Assembly: GCF_008124625.1 (NCBI RefSeq)
Contig: NZ_VNHM01000011.1
Coordinates: 45,425-109,424, forward strand
Length of the DNA: 64,000 nucleotides
From: Desulfallas thermosapovorans DSM 6562
Lineage (GTDB): Bacteria > Bacillota > Desulfotomaculia > Desulfotomaculales > Desulfallaceae
Direction of reading: 5' to 3'
Numbering within the stretch: the stretch's first letter is position 1; every line of letters starts with the position of its first letter. The translations under genes were made by a program, and so were the position numbers. Shown one piece after another: positions 1-8,103 of this stretch. The notes under the pieces were generated by a model that was not told where the DNA came from, made no database searches, and saw only the letters and a program-made list of their open reading frames with translations.

Positions 1-34
1 TTGCCGTCGAAATGCCCTAGGTGAAAAAGGATTT

Positions 35-101
35 ATTACTTCAACTGTCGAAGTAACTGCTGGATACGGGTGATAACTCGACAATCACTGATAAGTATCA
101 G
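35..101. promoter_or_regulatory. ftsE leader with two short inverted repeats
   Basis: The first 121 bases hold no recognisable gene. Two dyads are visible: TACTTC/GAAGTA at about 35-53 and CTGATA/TATCAG at about 88-101, the second shortly before the ftsE ribosome-binding site (GAGGTG). They may be an operator or the remains of an upstream terminator; no clear -35/-10 pair was found. Confidence 0.3.
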
Positions 102-121
102 AATTGATCTGAGGTGCTGGT

Positions 122-808
122 ATGATTCAATTGTACAACGTTTCCAAGATATACCCCAACGAAGTTAAAGCCCTCAACGACATTACCTTACACGTAAAAA
201 AAGGTGAATTTGTCTTTTTAGTGGGCCCCAGCGGGGCGGGCAAGTCCACCCTGACCAAATTGATCTGCCGGGAAGAACTGCCCAGCCGCGGGCAGGTTAT
301 CGTAAACGGTCGCAGTGTGGTGAGGATGAAAAACCGGGAGGTTCCCTACCTGCGGCGTAAAATTGGCATGGTGTTTCAAGATTTTCGCCTTATCCCCAAT
401 AAAACTGTTTTTGAAAACGTGGCCTTCGCCCTGGAGGTAACCGGTGCTTCCCGCAAGGAAATCAGGCGGGTGGTGCCGTCGGTGCTGCGCATGGTGGGTA
501 TGGAAAAGAAGGTCAACATGCGGCCCGCCCAGCTTTCGGGCGGCGAGCAGCAGCGTACCGCCGTGGCCCGGGCCATCGTCAACAATCCGGTGCTGATCCT
601 GGCGGATGAGCCCACGGGTAACCTGGATCCGGATAATTCCTGGGAGTTGATGAAACTTTTTATGGATATCAACCGCCGGGGTACCACCATTTTAATGGCC
701 ACCCATGCCCGGGACATCGTGGACGACATGAAGAAACGGGTGGTGCAGCTGGAAAACGGCACGATAGTCCGGGACGAGGAAGGTGGGGTATACGGCCATG
801 ATGTTTAA
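122..808 (+). CDS. ftsE: Cell-division ABC transporter ATP-binding protein FtsE
   Basis: This is the cytoplasmic ATPase of the FtsEX complex, which couples ATP hydrolysis to activation of a peptidoglycan hydrolase rather than to transport. All ABC motifs are present: Walker A GPSGAGKST at about residues 35-43, Q-loop Gln86, signature LSGGEQQR at 138-145, Walker B LILADEP at 158-164 and the switch His195. The 228-residue length is typical of FtsE. The ATG follows a GAGGTG ribosome-binding site, and the 3' end overlaps ftsX, so the two are translationally coupled. The next gene is an M23 peptidase that is the likely enzyme under its control (inference from order and from EnvC/CwlO precedent). 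Confidence 0.97.
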   Translation: MIQLYNVSKIYPNEVKALNDITLHVKKGEFVFLVGPSGAGKSTLTKLICREELPSRGQVIVNGRSVVRMKNREVPYLRRKIGMVFQDFRLIPNKTVFENVAFALEVTGASRKEIRRVVPSVLRMVGMEKKVNMRPAQLSGGEQQRTAVARAIVNNPVLILADEPTGNLDPDNSWELMKLFMDINRRGTTILMATHARDIVDDMKKRVVQLENGTIVRDEEGGVYGHDV

Positions 809-1685
809 CACCATTATGTATTATTTCCGCGAGGCCGCCACATCCTTGATACGCAACAGTTGGCTGTCCATTGCCTCGGTAGGTACCATCATTATATCGC
901 TGCTTATTCTGGGCAGTTCACTGCTGCTGGTGCTTAATGTGCGGCAGGTGGCCTCCGATGTGGAGTCCAGCCTGGAAATCACTGTTTTCCTGGAAGAGGG
1001 TTTGGAGCAGGATCGGCTGGATGAAATGGAGGAGGAAATTAAATTTGTGCCCGGGGTGGCCCAGGTGAAGTTTGTCACCAAGGAGCAGGCCCTGGAGGAT
1101 TTAAAGGAGAGCTTCGGTGACAGGGCCGAGCTGCTCAGCGGGCTGGAGGAGGACAATCCCCTGCCCAACTCATACGTGGTGAAAACCCGGGAGGCGGCCC
1201 AGGTGCCTGCGGCGGCCCGGCAACTGGAGGAATTGGAGGGCGTTGAACAGGTGCGCTACGGGCAGGGGGTGGTGGAAAACCTGCTGGCCCTGACCCACTG
1301 GGTGCGCATTTGGGGATCCCTGGCCCTGCTGGTGCTGGGTGTGGCGGCGGTACTGCTTATCGCCACCACCATTCGCATGTCGGTTTTTGCCCGGCGGCGG
1401 GAGATCGGCATTATGAAGATGCTGGGGGCCACCAACACCTTTGTGCGCATGCCCTTTATGCTGGAGGGGATGATCATCGGGCTCACCGGCGGCCTCATAG
1501 CGGCGCTGCTGATAAATTTCGGTTACCTTTCGCTGCTGAACAAGGTAATGTTTTCACTGCCTTTTATTCAACTGGTTGACGATCCCGAAACCATTTACCG
1601 GATACTGGGCGGGTTGCTGGGGGCCGGTTTTATAATTGGCGCCCTGGGCAGCGCCATATCGTTGCGGCGTTTTTTGAAGGTTTAG
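798..1685 (+). CDS. ftsX: Cell-division protein FtsX
   Basis: FtsX is the membrane partner of FtsE. It shows the expected plan: a first membrane helix at about residues 20-40, a large extracellular loop (about 45-165) that in the family contacts the hydrolase or its adaptor, then three helices in the C-terminal half within an FtsX/MacB-type permease domain. The ATG pair at 798/801 is the likely start because the family begins near MMFNT; an in-frame GTG at 783 is an alternative. It overlaps ftsE by about 11 bases. About 295 residues is the normal size. Confidence 0.96.
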   Translation: MMFNTIMYYFREAATSLIRNSWLSIASVGTIIISLLILGSSLLLVLNVRQVASDVESSLEITVFLEEGLEQDRLDEMEEEIKFVPGVAQVKFVTKEQALEDLKESFGDRAELLSGLEEDNPLPNSYVVKTREAAQVPAAARQLEELEGVEQVRYGQGVVENLLALTHWVRIWGSLALLVLGVAAVLLIATTIRMSVFARRREIGIMKMLGATNTFVRMPFMLEGMIIGLTGGLIAALLINFGYLSLLNKVMFSLPFIQLVDDPETIYRILGGLLGAGFIIGALGSAISLRRFLKV

Positions 1686-1750
1686 TAAAAAAACCTTAAG
1701 AAGCCGGTTAACCGGCGACCCCGGCGTTAGCCGGGGGTTGGGCCGGGAGT
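1686..1750 (+). terminator. Hairpins downstream of ftsX
   Basis: Two strong dyads follow the ftsX stop: the palindrome GCCGGTTAACCGGC and CCCCGGC...GCCGGGG. No T-run follows on the plus strand, so this may be an attenuator or an RNA-stability structure before the M23 peptidase gene rather than a full terminator. Confidence 0.35.
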
Positions 1751-1807
1751 ATATTTGGAGCATATGTGTTGCTTTAAAAAATCTTTGACGAATGGAGGAA
1801 CCAAGGG

Positions 1808-2944
1808 GTGCGTTCGGGAGGTAACAAGGGCTGGAAAAAAAGATTAACGGCTATGACCCTGGCCGCCACCATGCTGCTGGGATACGGTACGGCATACGGG
1901 GCCAGTCTGGAACAGCTGTTGCAGCAGACCAGGCAAAAGATTAATCAAACCAAGCAGCAGCAGCAGGAGAAAAAGGCGGAGATACGGGACTACTCCAGCC
2001 AGGCGGCGGCACTGGATCAGGAAATTGCCCAAAAAAACCGGGAAATAAGTAGTTTGCGGCAGCAGCTTGATGCTGCCATGGCCAGGCTGGCCCAGAATGA
2101 AAGGGAAATAGACCGGGCCGAGGAGAAGCTTGCGGAAAGCACCGAGGAACTGCACAAACGGGTTCGGGGTATGTACATGAACGGTAACGTGCAGTACGTT
2201 GAAGTGTTGCTGGCTTCCACCAGTTTCGGCGAGTTTTTGAATCGTTACGAATTGCTTAAGCGGGTGGTTGACCGGGATGTAAGCGTGATTAAAGAGGTGG
2301 AAGTGCGCAAGCAGGAACTGGAGAGCAAGCGCCAGGCACTGGCCCGGCAGAAGGAAAATATAGCCGCCCTGTTGCGGCAGCAGGAGGCGGCCCGCCAGGA
2401 ACTGGCCTCCAGAAGCGCGGAAAAAAGGCAGATGCTGGCCAACGCCCAGCGGGATTTCACCAAATACCAGGCTGAAGTGGACCGGTTGGAGCGGGAAGAG
2501 GAAGAAATCATCCGGCGTATCAGCATCCAAAACGCGGGACAGCAGCCCGCAGCCACAGGGGCTTACCTCTGGCCGGTGCCCGGGTATACATCCATTTCAT
2601 CTCCCTATGGTTACCGGGTGCACCCTATATTAAAGACCCGGCGGTTACATACAGGTATTGATATACCGGCTCCTTCGGGTACCACTGTGGTGGCCGCCCA
2701 GAGCGGGCGGGTGATTAATGTAAGCTTTATGAGCGGTTACGGCAATGTGGTAATGATCGACCACGGCGGTGGCATTGTTTCACTTTATGCCCACCTGTCC
2801 GCCCAGCTGGTGGGCAGCGGCGCGGTGGTGGAAAAGGGACAAGCTATCGCCAGGGTGGGCAGCACCGGTATGTCCACAGGGCCGCACCTGCATTTTGAAA
2901 TCAGGGTCAACGGCTCCACAGTCAACCCGAGAAATTACGTATAA
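1808..2944 (+). CDS. Coiled-coil M23 family murein hydrolase (EnvC-like)
   Basis: This is a secreted peptidoglycan endopeptidase. An N-terminal signal (positively charged, then hydrophobic to about residue 30) is followed by a long Gln/Glu/Lys/Arg-rich coiled coil (about 33-240) and a LytM/M23 domain (about 253-378). The zinc ligands are visible: His281 and Asp285 in HTGID, His360 and His362 in HLHFE, so the enzyme should be catalytic, unlike some degenerate EnvC proteins. The GTG start has a GGAGG site 8 bases upstream. Its place directly after ftsEX, and the EnvC-like layout, suggest it is the hydrolase controlled by FtsEX during division or elongation (inference). Confidence 0.92.
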   Translation: MRSGGNKGWKKRLTAMTLAATMLLGYGTAYGASLEQLLQQTRQKINQTKQQQQEKKAEIRDYSSQAAALDQEIAQKNREISSLRQQLDAAMARLAQNEREIDRAEEKLAESTEELHKRVRGMYMNGNVQYVEVLLASTSFGEFLNRYELLKRVVDRDVSVIKEVEVRKQELESKRQALARQKENIAALLRQQEAARQELASRSAEKRQMLANAQRDFTKYQAEVDRLEREEEEIIRRISIQNAGQQPAATGAYLWPVPGYTSISSPYGYRVHPILKTRRLHTGIDIPAPSGTTVVAAQSGRVINVSFMSGYGNVVMIDHGGGIVSLYAHLSAQLVGSGAVVEKGQAIARVGSTGMSTGPHLHFEIRVNGSTVNPRNYV

Positions 2945-3051
2945 CACGGTTACCGGCACTGTTTTCCAACCGTGCCACCACCGACCGTGCCGTTACCAAC
3001 CTGCATAACAATAACCGGTGCCGCCTCCAAGGGGGGTTGCCACCAGCCGGT

Positions 3052-3104
3052 GCCGGGTGTTGAAAGGTTGAAAGATTTTATCTTTCAACCTTTCAACACC
3101 CGGC
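3052..3104. repeat. Perfect 24-bp inverted repeat (hairpin) of a dispersed family
   Basis: Two 24-base arms starting GCCGGGTGTTGAAAGG are exactly complementary around a 5-base loop (TTTTA). No long T-run follows. A related single arm lies at 4559-4582 and another at about 15229-15246, so this is a family of dispersed repeats, one copy having formed a head-to-head pair. It may stop or stabilise the transcript of the M23 peptidase. The 2945-3337 gap holds this element and the promoter of the next gene, and no convincing ORF. Confidence 0.7.
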
Positions 3105-3290
3105 GCCTGAATTAATGCAGTAACATATGCCGGTACAATAAGGGACAGGCTGTTTCTACAAGATGATATGCTTCCCTGCATAGTTAAAAGGCTTTGATGT
3201 TGATGATAGAACCTGTCTACCCCGGGGGGCATTTCCAGAGAAGCGGGCCGTCCCTTTTTAGTTCTTGTAATGCGGCTTGCCTTCATGTAG

Positions 3291-3296
3291 TATAAT
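3291..3296 (+). promoter_or_regulatory. Probable -10 box upstream of the S41 protease gene
   Basis: A TATAAT hexamer lies about 42 bases before the start at 3338. A matching -35 at the right spacing is weak, so only the -10 is proposed. It suggests that the protease gene has its own promoter separate from ftsEX. Confidence 0.4.
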
Positions 3297-3337
3297 ATGG
3301 TATGTGATTTTATCCGGAAAATGGTAGGTGACCTGAA

Positions 3338-4489
3338 GTGAACGGATACAGGTATAAAAGCGGCGGCATTCCCCGCTGGATTACCGTGCTGGTACTGGTT
3401 TTCTTTGCTTTGTTTGTGCTGGCGGGCAGCATTATAGGCAGTAATTACAAGCAAATAGGTAATTTAATAAAAGTAATTTCCCTGGTGCGTACTCAGTACA
3501 TTGAACCGGTGGAGACTACCACTTTGGTGGACGGGGCGATGCGGGGTATAGTGGATTCACTGCAGGACCCCTATTCGGTCTACCTGGATGCCCAGACTTT
3601 TAAAAGGCTGCGGGAGCAGATCAGCGGCAGCTTTGGTGGTCTGGGCATACTGGTGGGGCTCAACAAAGAGGAACTGCTTACAGTGGTGCGGGTGTATGAG
3701 GATACGCCTGCCGCCGGTGAGGGTATGCAGGCCGGTGATATCATCATAGAGATCGATGGCCGGGATGCGCAGGGGTTGGATTTGGATACCGCCATTGGTT
3801 TAATGCGCGGCCCGGTGGGAAGTGAAATCAACCTTAGCGTGATCCGGGAAGGAGAGCCCGATCCCCTTGAGTTTACCATTACCAGGCGGGAAATTAGTGT
3901 TCCCAGCGTGGAAGGCCGGATACTGCCCCATACCCACATTGGCTATGTGTCTGTAAGCCAGTTTAATGAGAAAACTCCGGATGAAATGTTGCAGGTACTG
4001 GCGGACCTGAAGGATCAAGGTATGCGGGGCATTATTTTGGATTTGCGCGACAACCCCGGCGGTGAGCTGACCGCCGCCACCCGGGTGGCGGATAACTTTG
4101 TCCCCGAGGGGCCGATAGTGTATATCGATTACCGCACGGGGGCCGAGGATGTCAGGAAAGCCGACGATAATTACCTGGGCCTGCCCCTGGCCGTGCTGGT
4201 CAACGGGGCCAGCGCCAGCGCTGCTGAAATACTGGCCGGAGCTGTCAAGGACACCGGGGTGGGGGTTCTGGTGGGTACCCGCACCTTTGGCAAGGGCATT
4301 GTACAGACGGTGTTTGCCCTGGATAATAATGCCGGATTAAAGCTAACCACCGCCCGCTACCTGACCCCCAGGAAAAACGATATCCACAAAAAGGGAGTCC
4401 AGCCCGATGTGGTGGTGGAAAACCTGCCGGACCGGCCCGGTGACGAGCAGCTGAATAAAGCCATTGAACTGGTGGAGCGGCAGCTCTAA
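3338..4489 (+). CDS. S41 family carboxyl-terminal processing protease (CtpA/CtpB type)
   Basis: This is an exported serine protease with one N-terminal membrane anchor (about residues 13-33), a PDZ domain (about 95-180, with the GLGI loop) and an S41 catalytic domain. The Ser/Lys dyad is visible: serine in GASASAAE (292/294) and Lys319 in TFGKG. At 383 residues it is a normal CtpA/CtpB. In Bacillus subtilis ctpB also sits between ftsEX and minJ. Family members cut SpoIVFA or regulate cell-wall hydrolases; which applies here cannot be told. The start is GTG with a GGTGACC-like site upstream. Confidence 0.93.
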   Translation: MNGYRYKSGGIPRWITVLVLVFFALFVLAGSIIGSNYKQIGNLIKVISLVRTQYIEPVETTTLVDGAMRGIVDSLQDPYSVYLDAQTFKRLREQISGSFGGLGILVGLNKEELLTVVRVYEDTPAAGEGMQAGDIIIEIDGRDAQGLDLDTAIGLMRGPVGSEINLSVIREGEPDPLEFTITRREISVPSVEGRILPHTHIGYVSVSQFNEKTPDEMLQVLADLKDQGMRGIILDLRDNPGGELTAATRVADNFVPEGPIVYIDYRTGAEDVRKADDNYLGLPLAVLVNGASASAAEILAGAVKDTGVGVLVGTRTFGKGIVQTVFALDNNAGLKLTTARYLTPRKNDIHKKGVQPDVVVENLPDRPGDEQLNKAIELVERQL

Positions 4490-4558
4490 TCGCCGGCGGA
4501 TAAAGGATCAGCCGAACCGGTAAACCTGTACCTCTAAGACCGGTGCTTCTACCTGCGG

Positions 4559-4582
4559 TGCCGGGTGTTAAAAGGTTGAGAG
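4559..4582 (+). repeat. Dispersed repeat copy (TGCCGGGTGTT family)
   Basis: This 24-base stretch differs at only two positions from the first arm of the hairpin at 3052-3104. It lies in the gap between the S41 protease and the PDZ membrane protein. Confidence 0.55.
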
Positions 4583-4651
4583 CCGGCGGTTTAAGGGAAT
4601 GCAAGAGGCAATGGAAAGCCAGTTTAGAAGGGCCGTTTTGAGGTGAGTTAA

Positions 4652-5893
4652 TTGTTCCCCTTTGGCGATATACTGCCCATGATCATTGTTAATACCGAGC
4701 TGATGCTGCGGGAGCCCATCTTTTGGATTGTGGTGGTGCTCATCGGGCTGCAGTACCGGCGCATGAATGACTTGCGGGAAGCCTTTTACGGCATCCCGCT
4801 CAAGTTCAACTGGAGCGAGCTGGCCACCGCCCTGGTACTGGGCATGCTGGGCGGCATAGCGGGCAGTATGCTGATGGTGCTCATAGGGGTGACTCTAACC
4901 GGCTCGGGTTTGTTCTATATTTGGCCTCTGGCCATTTTGTTGATGCTGGTTGACGCCCGGTTCATATGTTTTGCCTACGCCGGGGGAATACTGGCCCTTT
5001 CGTCGCTGCTGTTCGGTTTCCCCCGGGTTAATGTTTCCCAGGTGCTGGCCCTGGTGGCGGTATTGCACATGGTGGAAAGTTTGCTGATTTTTTTCAGCGG
5101 GCACCTGGGTGCGGTGCCGGCCTTTTTCCGGGACCGCACCGGCCGGGTGGTGGGCGGGTTTACCCTGCAAAAATTTTGGCCTATACCCATATCGGCCCTG
5201 GCATTTATGACCGGAGCCGGGGTGCCCCCGGGCAGTGTGGATATGCCCGGCTGGTGGCCGCTGATCAGTCCCGGGGTGGAGGCGGAAAATATCGTTTATA
5301 TCCTGATTCCGGTGATGGCGGCGCTGGGTTACGGCGATATGGCCATTACCCGGAACCCGCGGCAAAAGGGCCGGGTATCCGCAGGCTACCTGGCGCTGTA
5401 CAGCATGGTATTGTTGCTGCTGGCGGTGCTGGCCGACCGTTCTTTGCTACTGGGGATACTGGCCGCTCTGTTCTCGCCCCTGGGCCATGAACTGGTGATT
5501 TATATCGGGCGCAAGCTGGAAATGCAGGGGGTCGCCGTTTATGTGCCCCGTTCCGGAGGGCTGGCGCTGCTGGATGTGATCCCCGAGTCACCGGCCTGGC
5601 ATGCCGGCATGCGTTCGGGGGATTTGCTGGTGGCTGTTAACGGGGTGCCGGTACACAGCCGGGCGGATTTGGCGGCTATGCTATATATAGTGAACCCGCC
5701 CATACAGGTGGATTATGTCGATGGCAAAGGGCGGCGCATCCGCCGGGAACTGCTGCCCTATAACAATGAACTTCATCCCCTGGGAATTTTGCCCGTACCC
5801 GAGGGTGATGAACAAGCGGCAGTGGTGGACCTGGGTACCGCCGGCCCGCTGGGTCGCTGGTTCTCGGATTTTTGGCGGCGGCTGAGCCAATAA
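4652..5893 (+). CDS. PDZ-domain polytopic membrane protein (MinJ-like)
   Basis: The first 290 residues are hydrophobic with about seven to eight membrane segments, and a PDZ domain follows at about 295-370 (core LDVIPESPAWHAGMRSGD), with a short tail. The TTG start is chosen because GAGGTGA lies 5 bases upstream. Order after ftsEX and an S41 protease matches Bacillus minJ (yvjD), the adaptor that links DivIVA to MinD for division-site selection. Architecture and synteny support a MinJ-like role, but sequence alone does not prove it. No protease residues are seen. Confidence 0.75.
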   Translation: MFPFGDILPMIIVNTELMLREPIFWIVVVLIGLQYRRMNDLREAFYGIPLKFNWSELATALVLGMLGGIAGSMLMVLIGVTLTGSGLFYIWPLAILLMLVDARFICFAYAGGILALSSLLFGFPRVNVSQVLALVAVLHMVESLLIFFSGHLGAVPAFFRDRTGRVVGGFTLQKFWPIPISALAFMTGAGVPPGSVDMPGWWPLISPGVEAENIVYILIPVMAALGYGDMAITRNPRQKGRVSAGYLALYSMVLLLLAVLADRSLLLGILAALFSPLGHELVIYIGRKLEMQGVAVYVPRSGGLALLDVIPESPAWHAGMRSGDLLVAVNGVPVHSRADLAAMLYIVNPPIQVDYVDGKGRRIRRELLPYNNELHPLGILPVPEGDEQAAVVDLGTAGPLGRWFSDFWRRLSQ

Positions 5894-5912
5894 GGATGGT
5901 GCAAATTATCCG

Positions 5913-5942
5913 TTGACATTATCCTTTGCAGGGGGATATAAT
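5913..5942 (+). promoter_or_regulatory. Sigma-A type promoter upstream of cooT
   Basis: TTGACA (5913-5918) and TATAAT (5937-5942) are both perfect hexamers with an 18-base spacer. The promoter drives the small nickel-protein gene at 6063 and leaves a leader of about 115 bases without other clear elements. Confidence 0.8.
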
Positions 5943-6062
5943 TTTACTAAACAAGGGAGCCAGGAAGGCTTTCGAAGGGGAACAGCGTAAACAACCACGG
6001 AGGTTGACGCCATATGCGTGTAACCAAGGTGGTTTTTGTCTTTTTCAGGGAGGTGAAATAAC

Positions 6063-6257
6063 GTGTGCGAAGCAAACGCGTACCTGCGTCAGGACGGTAA
6101 AGAGGAAATCTTCATGGAAATGGTCGACAAGGTGATTCCGGAAGCGGACGGTCTGGTATTGGAGGATATTTTCGGTCGCCGCAAGCAAATCAAAGCCAAA
6201 ATCGCCGAGCTGGCCCTGGTGGACCACCGCATCATCCTGGAACGGGGTCAGGCTTAA
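6063..6257 (+). CDS. cooT: CooT family nickel-binding protein
   Basis: This 64-residue protein begins Met-Cys-Glu-Ala, the CooT pattern in which Cys2 binds nickel, and keeps the family features DGLVLEDIFG and LVDHRIILE. In carbon-monoxide users CooT takes part in nickel delivery to CO dehydrogenase; related proteins occur widely in anaerobes. A GGGAGGTG site precedes the GTG start. No cooS, cooC or cooJ is nearby, so the client enzyme is unknown. The last codons and stop (GGT CAG GCT TAA) belong to a dispersed repeat shared with five other genes here. Confidence 0.88.
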   Translation: MCEANAYLRQDGKEEIFMEMVDKVIPEADGLVLEDIFGRRKQIKAKIAELALVDHRIILERGQA

Positions 6258-6278
6258 AGTTTGTTAAACTAACTATAA
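6244..6278 (+). repeat. REP-like repeat copy A at the cooT 3' end
   Basis: The core GGGGTCAGGCTTAAAGTTT is followed by GTTAAACTAACTATA. It supplies the C-terminal RGQA and the stop of cooT. AGTTT...AAACT can pair as a small hairpin. Confidence 0.75.
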
Positions 6279-6324
6279 TATTGAAATAAAACGATAAGGG
6301 TTGATTAACCTTGTTTCCATTGCA

Positions 6325-6371
6325 AGCCCAAAGCCCGTTGCCAATTGTAACGGACTTTGGGCTTTGTTCTT
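6325..6371 (+). terminator. Rho-independent terminator of cooT
   Basis: AGCCCAAAG with an internal CCGTT pairs with AACGG and CTTTGGGCT around a 9-base loop, followed by TTGTTCTT. This closes the cooT transcript before the HAM1/SIR2 pair. Confidence 0.75.
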
Positions 6372-6498
6372 ATTCCGCTGTACTGTTGTGTCTTGTCCCG
6401 CCCGGGCGTTGGAAGGGTTTTGAGGGTATAATAAAGAAATAATCATTAAGCTGTGTTATATTACCAGGGTTGTTTACCAAGAGGAGTATCTGCGATAT

Positions 6499-7062
6499 AT
6501 GTCAAAACCGATGCGTTTTGTAACGGGCAACCGGCAGAAGATAATTGAATATGAAAAACTGCTGGATCCATTCCAGTTTATACCGGTGCGTTTAAATGTA
6601 CGGGAGCCCCAGGGGGACGACCAGCGGCAGGTGGTGCGCGGCAAGGTGCTGCTGGCCTTTGGTGAGAAAAGAGCCCGGCTATTTGTGGATCATACCGGCT
6701 TAAGTATAGAATCCTGGAACGACCTGCCCGGTGGTATGACCAGGGAGATGTGGGAGCAACTGGGGATGTCCGGTTTTTTGCGGCTGATGCAGTGTGAGAC
6801 CAGCCGGCGGGCTACGGTGCGCACCATTATCGGTTATTGCGACAGCCGGCGCATTCACATATTTGCGGCTGAAATTACGGGTAACATAGCCACCGAGCCC
6901 GACGGACCCAGGGACACCTGGGAATGCTTATTTATTCCCGACGGGTGCGACAGCTCCCTGGCGGCCTTGCCGCTGGAAGAGAAATTGCAAATATCTGCCC
7001 GGGGCCGGGCGGCACGCCAGTTTAAGGATTTTTTGTCCCGTCAGGCGGTGAGGAAATGGTGA
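6499..7062 (+). CDS. Degenerate HAM1/ITPase-like nucleotide-binding protein (KomB-like candidate)
   Basis: The 187-residue sequence has the HAM1/RdgB fold signature: TGN-x2-K-x2-E at residues 9-17, a TGL box at 66-68, LPGG at 76-79 and a C-terminal FIPDG...LEEK...S-A-RGRA segment. Key residues are altered. The usual DDSGL is DHTGL, so the general-base Asp (Asp69 in E. coli RdgB) is His65; the FGYDP element is reduced to TWECLF; the base-reading His of SHRG is Ala167. It may bind but not hydrolyse inosine or deoxyinosine triphosphate. Its stop overlaps the SIR2-like gene by 7 bases, so the two are co-translated. The ATG has an AGAGGAG site somewhat far upstream. A simple house-cleaning ITPase is less likely. 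Confidence 0.8.
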   Translation: MSKPMRFVTGNRQKIIEYEKLLDPFQFIPVRLNVREPQGDDQRQVVRGKVLLAFGEKRARLFVDHTGLSIESWNDLPGGMTREMWEQLGMSGFLRLMQCETSRRATVRTIIGYCDSRRIHIFAAEITGNIATEPDGPRDTWECLFIPDGCDSSLAALPLEEKLQISARGRAARQFKDFLSRQAVRKW

Positions 7063-7871
7063 GATATGATGAACTGATGGACGAGTTGGCTCATGATATC
7101 CGGGAAAAGAAAATCATTCCCTTTGTGGGGGCCGGCCTGTCCCGCAACCTGGGACTGCCCGAATGGGATGTTTTAATGGCCAGGGTGGCCGAGGATTTGG
7201 ATATTGATCCCGATATACTTTTGCTGCACGGGGATTTTTTGCAGATTGCCGAATACCATATTATCTGCCATGGCGGTAGTAAAAACCGGATCAGTAAAAT
7301 TATCGACCGTAACCTGCGCTCCATCGAGGTGGATATTGGCGCTTCCGAGGCCCATAAATGTCTGGTGGATATGCGCTTCCCCAAAATATATACCACCAAT
7401 TTTGATGAAATGATTGAAATGGCCTTCCGGTACCACGGCGTGCCTTATTACCCCATTGCCACGCTGGACGATATCCTGGCCGCCCCGGATAACGTTACCC
7501 AGATTGTCAAGTTTCACGGCACCCTGGATCTCGACGAAACACTGGTGCTGAGCGAGACGGATTATTACAACCGGCTGGACATGGAGGGTCCCCTGGATAT
7601 AAAATTGCGTGCTGATTTGCTGGGCAAAACAGTACTCTTTTTGGGATACAGCTTCCGGGATCTCAATATTCGATACATGTGGAGCAAACTGTTCAAAGTC
7701 ATGAAGTCCAACTGCAAGGCTTATATGGTGACCATGAAGCCCAACTATGTATTCGAAACGATATACGGTAAAAAGGGCATGAAGATAATCTGCCTGGATT
7801 CGGATGATTTTTGCGCTGATTTCACCGCATTCATGGTGGACCTGCGCAATCGCGTAAGGGGTCGGGCTTAA
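7056..7871 (+). CDS. SIR2-like domain protein, predicted NAD-degrading effector (KomC-like candidate)
   Basis: The 271-residue protein is essentially one SIR2 domain: GAG-x-S with GLPEW at residues 25-37, TTNFD at 113-117 (Asn115), KFHGT at 152-156 (catalytic His154) and LFLGYSFRD further on, so the NAD site looks intact. No zinc-ribbon cysteines are seen, so it is not a classical sirtuin deacetylase; stand-alone domains of this type are NAD hydrolases in several anti-phage systems. The ATG overlaps the HAM1-like gene. Pairing of HAM1-like and SIR2-like genes matches KomB-KomC of the Kongming system as I recall it, where dITP triggers NAD loss. The 3' end carries repeat copy B. Confidence 0.85.
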   Translation: MVRYDELMDELAHDIREKKIIPFVGAGLSRNLGLPEWDVLMARVAEDLDIDPDILLLHGDFLQIAEYHIICHGGSKNRISKIIDRNLRSIEVDIGASEAHKCLVDMRFPKIYTTNFDEMIEMAFRYHGVPYYPIATLDDILAAPDNVTQIVKFHGTLDLDETLVLSETDYYNRLDMEGPLDIKLRADLLGKTVLFLGYSFRDLNIRYMWSKLFKVMKSNCKAYMVTMKPNYVFETIYGKKGMKIICLDSDDFCADFTAFMVDLRNRVRGRA

Positions 7872-7890
7872 AGTTTTATAAAGTAACTGT
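7858..7890 (+). repeat. REP-like repeat copy B at the SIR2-like gene 3' end
   Basis: GGGGTCGGGCTTAAAGTTTTATAAAGTAACTGTA matches the repeat core with one change (CAGG to CGGG, giving RGRA instead of RGQA) and extends into the shared GTAACTGTA tail. The rest of the gap up to 8103 shows no other clear feature. Confidence 0.7.
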
Positions 7891-8103
7891 ATTATGCAAA
7901 TAAACAAATATAAAATTTAACTCCGCACTGTTGTTCACAAGACCCGGACCCAGTGGAAGAGTCGCTGTAAATCAACATCAACAGGATGGCAACCAGTACC
8001 CCCTGTATTGGTTTAACTGGTTATTAGCGGGTGGCCGCCCCTTAAAGTAATGCTCTCTTGGACGGGGCGGGTGGCGCCGGCGGAAAATGAGGTAAATAAA
8101 GGT

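Noticed and set aside
376..762. Long antisense frames throughout (for example within ftsE, uvrB, uvrA, uvrC, hppA)
   Set aside because: They are opposite well-recognised genes and arise from high GC and codon bias; none has a recognisable domain.
5926..6135. 69-codon frame upstream of cooT
   Set aside because: It overlaps the cooT start in another frame and its first part lies within the promoter region.
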